A DNA stretch of 64,000 bases from Chimonanthus salicifolius (Eukaryota > Streptophyta > Magnoliopsida > Laurales > Calycanthaceae): assembly GCA_013350335.1 (NCBI GenBank), contig CM023536.1, positions 44,338,314-44,402,313 on the forward strand. Reading direction: 5' to 3'. Numbering within the stretch: position 1 is the first letter of the stretch; every line of letters starts with the position of its first letter. Shown here piece after piece: positions 58,040 to 64,000 of the stretch. The notes under the pieces are model-generated. The model made no database searches and had not been told where the DNA came from. It worked only from the letters and a program-made list of their open reading frames with translations. The translations under genes were made by a program, and so were the position numbers.

Positions 58040-59112
58040 TAGTAGGACATTCACGAGCGAAATGCTCATATCCCTAATAGTAGTAACACTGAGGACCATT
58101 CCTAGAAGAACTCGCACCAGAAGCTCCCTTAAAACTTACATCCTTGTTCTTAGATGGAGCACTAGTGGCTTGTTTGGGTTGACTCATCGTATTCTGTCGA
58201 GATCCATGCTAATTAGGCTTAGAATTGGCACCCTGAAAGTCGATATGCTTTGGAGGGTTGGGTTAAAATAATCCTCTAAACCTTGGACGATTTGGTAAAT
58301 TTCTTCCAAAGTTTCAACCCCATATAAGATAAGCTCACGCTGGAACTCAGGACGAAGACATAGTCTAAACCTAGAAAGGGTTTGGTTGGGATCCTCATCC
58401 AACTCGCATCTCATAAGGAACTCATCAAACTTCTAAATGTACTCATCAATGGTCTGATTGCCCTAACGTAGAGAGTTCCATTGGTCAATGAGTCTTGCTT
58501 GTATCTGAGAGGCATATATTTTTCCTTCAAATGTTTTTTCATCTCATCCCAATTCAGATTGAGGGGTTTAACTCCTTGCCTCCGGAGTTTCTATTCTGCT
58601 GTGGTCCAGAAAAGTCGAGTTTGTCCCACCAACTTCATTTTGGCAAAACGGGCCCTACGAGCTTCTGACATATCATGCCACTCAAAGTAGTGATCCATGT
58701 TCGACAACCAATCTAAGAAAACCCTAGGGTCTAATCGTCCATTAAATTCAAGGGCTTCTAGTCAAACGTTCTTCAAGACACTTTCCTCATGGTCGATAGG
58801 TTCCTGATGCCTATGTGGCCGTTGGAAACTACCGCGGCCAAATTTGCAGCCTCTATAATCTTTATCCCTAAAATTCCTATTATCCTTATGAACTGATCCA
58901 TTCTCATCATTCCTAGGGGTCTCAAGGGCTTCAATTCGGGTTCTCAAGTTGGTCATGTCAGTACCTAAGGAATCTTGGCCTCTCCGAAAGTTAGTGACTC
59001 GGGCATCTAATTGGGCAAAGGCATGAGTAAACTAAGCAGGGGGTTGTTCTCCGGACATTTCCCTGAATGGTTCAGGCTCTTTCTGATAGGTAACTCCACT
59101 CCTACTGGTCAT
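58040..59112 (-). pseudogene. gypsy gag (broken)
   Basis: Minus strand. The likely start codon is at 59112-59110 (MTSRSGVTYQKEPEPF), followed by a stop after EQPPA. A charged coiled stretch contains TNLRTRIEALETPRND. The core gag segment DPNQTLSRFRLCLRPEFQ (near 58350) is the retrotrans_gag signature. The nucleocapsid knuckle near 58050-58095 reads CYYY, stop, GYEHFAREC: the second Cys and a Gly of CX2CX4HX4C are lost. Gag would form the particle and bind the RNA. Confidence 0.85.
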
Positions 59113-59304
59113 GCACGGATACACGCACTAGTATTCCTCTAGACTCACTAATATACGGATGAATTCTGACTATATGCTATGACCTAAGTCTATGTGTGAT
59201 GAATGACATTTTTTTTTTAAATAATAAAGAATGCAAAATTATTATTTTTTAAAAATAGGATGCAACCTAAGACCGTGGGTGTTTAATGAAACAACCCAAC
59301 CTTA

Positions 59305-59317
59305 CTACTGATACCAA
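59305..59317 (-). other. Primer binding site of gypsy element
   Basis: On the minus strand TTGGTATCAGTAG, a few bases after the CCTGCGTCA end of the 5-prime LTR. TGGTATCAG is complementary to the initiator tRNA-Met 3-prime end. Confidence 0.8.
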
Positions 59318-59320
59318 ATT

Positions 59321-60556
59321 TGACGCAGGACAAAACAAAGGGTAACGTTAAATGCCTAAATGCGATTATGATGTAACAAGAAACTAATGTAAAGTAAAAT
59401 ATGAGGCTAAAATTAAAAGTAAATGAATAATTGCAATGAACAATATAGATAAGCCACAAATAATCACAGAAATTTTTTAGGTTCAATATAAGCAAGCATA
59501 TCACAATCCAGATCAAGTTACTACTCAGAATATAAGGTCTTCAAAATAAAGAAACTTATCAGATCTCACAAACACTTAGATCTATCATCAAATAAGGCTA
59601 AGTTTGGTTGTTTTGTCTCAAATTAATGATGAAATCTGGATATGACAGTGTTAAGAAGGATTAATGGGGTTAAGAAAAGGCTGGATTTATGGGACAGTAG
59701 TAAGAAAAAGGGAAGGACAGGTAGAAAAGGCTAAGATAAGGACTGTATAAAGGTTTATGACAGGTAGTAAGGACCGTGTGAGGCTTGAGAAGGGCAGCCT
59801 GCAGTAGGAAAGGCTATAGAAGAGGGTGGAGAGGCTAAGGTAAGGTTTGGAAACACAAGACAAGTGTATTGGAGGGTTAAAAAAGGCTAAGGAAAGCGGG
59901 ACAGTCGCTGTTTAGGGGCTGCATGGTCTGTTGGTAGTGAAAGGAAAGGTATAAATAGGCTTGTGGTGGATGTAGAGGCTTTGGGAAGAAGAAACGAAGG
60001 ATGCTATAGGGAGTTTGGGGCTAGACGAAAACCCAGATAGGGTTAGAAGAGGGAAACGAGACCAGTAAAGGGATTTGGGGATGGGGGTGAAAGTAATGGC
60101 TGGGTTTTAGGATAGCGGCAAAGGGAATGGGTCTTAGGGTGTTCACGGCAAGTAAGGGAAGAAAAAAAAAAGGGAAGAAGAAGAGAGAAGAAAAGAGAGA
60201 AGAGAAGAGAAGAAGATGCTCGTACCTGGAAGAGGGAAGAAGGAGGAAGGCTCCACACCTTTCGGTTTCTCACCACACTCGCATATAGCAACAAAAAAAA
60301 TTCTTTATTTCATCGTGTGTCCAATACAACGAGAAGGCTAGCTTATATAAGCTTACAAAAGACTAATGAGGAAAGTGCCCTTACATAACAAGGAAACTAA
60401 CTAAAATAAACACAAACAAAGCAAGGAAAACTTCTAAACATAAAACTACTAAAAATAAAATAAACAAAATTTACCAAATTACCCTTTCTTAGAATTAAAA
60501 AAAAAACAAAAAAATATGAAAGGGGATGCAAAGAATGTAGGGAATGCATCGCATCA
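59321..60556 (-). repeat. 5-prime LTR of gypsy element
   Basis: 1236 bp, colinear with 53108-54317. It has a small extra segment (AAGAATGTAGGGAATGC) near its start on the minus strand that the 3-prime LTR lacks, a GA-rich block at 60160-60245 and a Poly-A/T stretch near 60495. Confidence 0.9.
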
Positions 60557-61465
60557 AGTGCCCTCTACGATTCCTCTTCTACCTTTCTACGCAAAAACAG
60601 GGATTCTGCTCCATATCTGCGCTGGGGTTTTGTGCTAGCGATGGACCCCTTTTGCTATGGTTTTTCTCAAGAAACCCTTAACGAGATCTGAGAGAATGCT
60701 GCCGCCCTTGGTGTTTACTGACGCTGGCGGTATAAGATCTGTTCTCTCTGCTGTCTGACGGTGGTTTGAAACTGCCTTGAGGATGTCGACATGAGAACTC
60801 TCGCTGTACACTATCTTAGGTGAAACAGTGAGAGAAGATTTGCAAAGGCACTTTTCGCTCGAAACAGTGTTGTTTCTTTAAAAAAAAACCCCAAAACTGG
60901 GTTTTCTTCTACCCTACTTGAATCCTTGCCGCTACTGTGCCACCGAATTGCTGGTGACTGGGATGCTGCAGATTTGGTCTTTACAGATTTGCTCCCATGT
61001 TTCTTGAGGAAACCCTCTTTCCGAGTTTGTTGCCGATGGGATCTGATTTCCAATCAAGAAACCCCCTTTGACACCGATCTCTCTCTGTTGAAAACCGTTA
61101 AGCTGTGGGCTCTGCACACCTCAGATCTGCCTTTCTTCTCTGGCCATCTGAGCATTCCTATTCGGCCTTGGATCTAATTTGTGCGCTACCTTCAGTAACC
61201 ACTCGCCCACTTGTCGTTCTGGAAAACCCCTTCTGATGTGTTGGAACTGCGCACGAACTGGGATTTTTTTTTTAAATCTCTACGTGCTCTCTAAACCGAG
61301 AGTCCTCTGCAATCAGGCTGAACAGGGCAGATGTGCCCTTTCCTTCTCTATTGATGCCTATCTGCAAGCGCTAAGTTTCTCCTAGACCCCAACAGAAGAG
61401 AAAACCTTGCAGCTACTGATTTGTGTGATGCTGTCCGGATCCGACGAACCTGCTCTGATATTAAT
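60557..61465 (-). other. Interior of the non-autonomous copia-like element
   Basis: CT- and GATCTG-rich sequence without a supported protein. The minus-strand primer site (TATCAGAGCAGG, 61449-61460) lies just before LTR sequence that starts at 61466. Confidence 0.6.
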
Positions 61466-61595
61466 TGTTATAAAAATGAATGCAAATCACAAATCAACCA
61501 CACAAGAATGCAGGATTTTAAGTGGTTCACTCAAAGGCTACGTTCACTGAGCGATTGATTTCATTAAGAAGAAGATCTGGACATAAGTGGCCTAA
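61466..61595 (-). repeat. Truncated 5-prime LTR matching LTR-e
   Basis: Plus-orientation TGTTATAAAAATGAATGCAAATCAC parallels the LTR-e start. Shared landmarks are GGATTTTAAGTGGTTC, GGCTACGTTCACTGAGCG and GATTTCATTAAGAAGAAGATCTGGA. Homology stops near 61595, well short of the 318 bp of LTR-e, so the outer part is missing. Confidence 0.7.
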
Positions 61596-62053
61596 GTTGC
61601 GAAAGTGCTAGTTAATGATCTTTTCCTTAACAGAGATAGCCAAATTGTTGTTGAAATTGAAAAAGCTAGTGTTGGGATGGAAAAGTGGGTCAACAAGCTT
61701 TGAGTAACTTTGGCTAGATACAGGGAGAACAATTATCTTCAAGGTCTATTTCGAGCAACTAGCTTGGGAATTGCGATTGATAGAAGACTCAGAATGCCCT
61801 AGAAATTAGTATTGCATAAGAGGAAAGAGCTTAGTATTACCCTTGAGGATGTACATATCCTAGGAGGTCTTTTCAACTTAGTGCTACCATGCATTAAAGC
61901 AATGATGAGGATATGAAGACCATGAAGGAATGGCTGAAAGAAGTGATAAAGTATCTGAATGGTCTTTAAAAAAGGGTATTATTCATTGAGACAACTTTGT
62001 ATAAAGTCCAATTAGAATATTTAGAAGACATGGAAGAAAAGGGAGGCAAATTA
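61596..62053 (+). pseudogene. Fragment resembling plant mobile domain (tentative)
   Basis: A plus-strand frame around 61795-61890 reads KLVLHKRKELSITLEDVH then ILGGLFNLV. The pattern hydrophobic-E-x-x-I-T-L-E-D-V-x-x-L-x-G-L is that of the plant mobile domain (PMD) found in MAIL/MAIN proteins and in some Mutator and gypsy elements. Surrounding text has many stops. The region joins truncated LTR sequence on the left to an unrelated LTR on the right, so it is a captured or residual fragment. Confidence 0.35.
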
Positions 62054-62229
62054 TGTTGAAGATTTTAAAGAATAACTGATTGATTTGCACACCTGTAGGA
62101 TTGATTTACTTCCAGATTTTGTATAAATTGTTTCCTTATTTATAGTTAGATTTGTATCTATAAATTGTAATATTCTCATTGAGAAATATATGAATGAAAG
62201 GAGAAATCTAATTGATGCCTGAATTCTCA
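62054..62229 (+). repeat. 5-prime LTR (176 bp) of copia element at window end
   Basis: Starts TGTTGAAGATTTTAAAG and ends GATGCCTGAATTCTCA, followed after two bases by the primer site. The short length and late ATTGTAATATTCTCATTG...GAATGAAAGGAG words are typical of short-LTR copia families. The matching 3-prime LTR would lie beyond the window. Confidence 0.8.
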
Positions 62230-62231
62230 GT

Positions 62232-62244
62232 TGGTATCAGAGCC
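62232..62244 (+). other. Primer binding site (initiator tRNA-Met)
   Basis: TGGTATCAGAGCC, an exact match to the usual plant initiator-Met primer complement, two bases after the LTR end. Confidence 0.9.
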
Positions 62245-63422
62245 AGGTTCTAAATTCGTAGATCTTGAAGAAGGGTTTCCAAGTGAAACCATACAGATCT
62301 GGAGGAAATCACAGATCCTATAGCCAGGTGGACGACTCCGACGGTCACATTGCGGATCGGAGCAGAACCCATTATCGGACGGCAAATCAGCTGAGACGGC
62401 TGAAGAGGATATTGGTTCTAAATCATTTTTTTTTTATTAAAAAAAAAAAAACAGAGCTGCGAAAATCGATCTGCACGGAACAGTAGAACGCCGGATAACA
62501 GGCTGCAGAATCAGCAGAGACACCCGACGGTAAGAGGGGTTACGATCTGCTAGCAGAGACACCCGACAGTAAAAGGGGTTCAGATCTGCACAGAGGTTTA
62601 CAGATCGTGGCATCGAGATCTTTCGCCAGCATCGTGAGTTTAAATCGCGGCGGAAATCAAAACTAGCGGCGGAAATCGCTGCTGGAAAATCAGAACCAGC
62701 GGCGGAAATCGCTGCTGGAACGGCAAGAGGGGTTCAGATCTGCACGGAGGTTTGCAAGTCGTGGCCCTGATCCCTTTCGCAGCCGTCGTGAGTTTAAACA
62801 GCGGCGGAAATCGCGCCTGGAAATCAGAACCGGATCTGGGTTGAGAGGGGGTTTCTTGGTGAGAAAAATCCAGTCCCGAGAAGTGAAACCAGCGGCGGAA
62901 GCGACGAAAAAAACCAGCCAGATCTGGTGTTGCGGCTGGCAGATCTGAGAAGGCGGAAATCGCGGCTGGAAATCCGAACCGGATCTAGGTTGAGAGGGGG
63001 TTTCTCGGTGAGAAAATCTCGTCCCAAGAAGTGAAACCAGCGGCGGCAGCGTCGAAAAAAAAAAATAGCCAGATCTAGTGTTGCGGTTGGCAGATCTGAG
63101 AACCAGATCTGAGAGGCGCGTCGGCTGCAGCGAGATCTGAGAACCAGATCTGAGAGGCTCGTGACGCGGAGGCGTCAGCGACGACAACACCAGCACGAGG
63201 CGGCGGCAGCGACGAAAAACCTCCGTGAACAGGTCTCGTGATGTAGCAGCGGCAGCGGCAGAGAGAAAAAAGAAGTACCAGGAAGAAGAAAAAGGCGCGG
63301 CTGAGATCAAGAGAAAAAAAAAAAACAGAAAAAACAGTGGTCCACTGTTTTGATTCTTCCCGGCTGAAAAAAAAAATATAAAAATTTAACAGCAGATACA
63401 ACCAACATCGAAGAGAGCCGTA
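62245..63422 (+). other. GC-rich copia leader with tandem duplications
   Basis: The 1.2 kb between the primer site and gag is unusually GC-rich for this window. It is built from repeated words (GCGGCGGAAATCGC, CAGATCTGAGAACCAGATCTG, GAGACACCCGAC). A 149 bp unit starting CTGGAAATCnGAACCGGATCT is present at 62817 and again at 62966. A 206-codon minus-strand frame here is a Ser/Arg-rich product of the composition. Long structured leaders upstream of gag normally hold packaging and translation signals; that role is inference. Confidence 0.6.
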
Positions 63423-64000
63423 GTGTCTTCCTCCAAGCTGGAAACATCATGAACAAAATCAGTTCCTGTTATTGTTCAATCTGAAAGTATTTTTAATGCA
63501 GGGATCATTCTTACTGAATCAAATTATGATGTTTGGTCACAGCTAATGGAGATGCATATTGCCGAGAGGGAAAAACTCTCTTATATTCGTGGTAAGACAA
63601 GGTCACCTGCAGAATCTGATGATGGATATGAAAAATGGTATGCCGAGAACCAGAAAGTGAAACGATGGCTATTGATGTCCATGACTCTCGATATTATGAA
63701 GCGTTACTTACGCTTACCCACTGCTTACGATATCTGGACTGCTCTGTCAAAAGCCTTCTATGATGGAAGTGATGAGTTGCAAGTTTTCGCCTTAAACCAA
63801 CAGGCCTTCACTACTTCACAAAGTGGAAAGTCTCTTTCAGAATATTATGGCAAGTTGACCGGGATTTTTAGCGAATTGGACCATCGAGATAAAGTTATCA
63901 TGAAGGATCCTGACGATATTGTCGTTTACCAAAAGTCTATTGAACGACTAAGGGTGCACATATTTCTTGCCGGATTGGATGCAACGTTTGAACAAGTTCG
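63423..64000 (+). pseudogene. copia gag, 5-prime part, runs off window
   Basis: The frame is open from 63453 to the end of the window. It shows the gag N-terminal pattern ILTESNYDVWSQLMEMHI, a KWYAENQKVKRWLLMSM segment, YDIWTALSKAFYDGSDE, SEYYGKLTGIFSELDHRD and HIFLAGLDATFEQV, all typical of the copia gag (UBN2-type) shell domain. Upstream in the same frame SSSKLETS is followed by a stop at 63450, and where an ATG would be expected (63423) the codon is GTG. So initiation and the first residues are damaged although the body is intact. The remainder lies outside the window. Confidence 0.85.

Larger units (their letters stand above)
53108..60556 (-). mobile_element. Ty3/gypsy element, nearly complete, decayed
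   Basis: LTRs at 59321-60556 (5-prime) and 53108-54317 (3-prime) begin TGATGCG and end CCTGCGTCA on the minus strand. Between them, in gypsy order, are primer site, gag, protease, reverse transcriptase, RNase H, integrase and purine tract. All frames contain stops or shifts, so it cannot encode active proteins. Flanking pentamers ATGAC (53103-53107) and AGTGC (60557-60561) do not match, unlike most insertions in this window. I see GPY/F-type integrase C-terminal text but no clear chromodomain. A solo LTR of the same family, in the opposite orientation, is at 41907-43043. Confidence 0.92.
51484..61595 (-). mobile_element. Non-autonomous copia-like element split by a gypsy element
   Basis: On the minus strand: 5-prime LTR (61466-61595, truncated), primer site 61451-61463, interior (60557-61450 and 51802-53107), purine tract, 3-prime LTR (51484-51801). 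The interior lacks gag and pol motifs and shares the GATCTG-rich style and pre-purine-tract landmarks (ACGCCCTGGGATTATCCACC) with the element near 39421-39760. The gypsy element 53108-60556 inserted into this interior. Confidence 0.7.

Noticed and set aside
62232..62244. Possible tRNA gene from the TGGTATCAGAGCC match
   Set aside because: Only the primer-complement stretch is present, next to an LTR end; there is no cloverleaf or promoter box. The same applies to the primer sites at 10662, 34308, 35855, 36983 and 59305.
62690..63310. 206-codon open frame on the minus strand
   Set aside because: Antisense to the copia leader. Ser/Arg/Leu-rich with tandem duplicated peptide segments that simply mirror the GC-rich DNA repeats; no domain.

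Overview
This is a repeat-dominated stretch of a flowering-plant nuclear genome. The evidence is one plant-type cationic amino acid transporter gene, Ty1/copia and Ty3/gypsy retroelements primed by initiator-tRNA-Met sites (TGGTATCAGAGC type), Mutator-like MITEs with 9-10 bp target duplications, AT-rich spacers and no bacterial gene organisation. The species cannot be named from the sequence. I found no tRNA, rRNA, CRISPR array or organelle insertion.

Layout. 1-8938: AT-rich spacer with three small inverted-repeat transposons (871-1116, 2110-2290, 1507-1892), two tandem duplications, and a 3 kb foldback element (5394-8416) interrupted by a solo LTR (5885-6292). 8939-24639: a copia element with 1.7 kb LTRs and a perfect GTTAT target duplication. 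It keeps gag and a 3-prime extra ORF remnant but no visible pol. It contains a long LTR-type insertion (11427-17665), which itself holds a second long LTR (12935-16205, duplication GTGAG), and separately a solo LTR (21320-22838, duplication TACAT). 24640-31791: spacer with tandem repeats, a foldback MITE, a 986 bp Mutator-like palindromic element (26565-27550) and a second copy of the 1507-1892 repeat. 31792-39760: non-coding LTR elements on the minus strand, including LTR-internal-LTR-internal-LTR units sharing a central LTR, plus gag-like debris. 41527-43618: a broken copia gag-protease, split by a gypsy solo LTR (duplication ATTAT). 45053-46774: the only host gene, an intronless CAT-family transporter whose frame is broken by one extra base and one missing base. 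46775-51483: unremarkable spacer. 51484-61595: a non-autonomous copia-like element split by a nearly complete, decayed Ty3/gypsy element (53108-60556, minus strand). 62054-64000: the 5-prime end of another copia element (176 bp LTR, primer site, long GC-rich leader, mostly open gag) running off the window.

How it fits together. The window records layered insertion; target duplications let the order be read for several layers. The gypsy family appears as a full element and, in the opposite orientation, as a solo LTR. The most unusual recurring pattern is that four unrelated mobile elements each carry an array of one short palindromic word, a different word in each (near 9249, 14225, 21805 and 26640).
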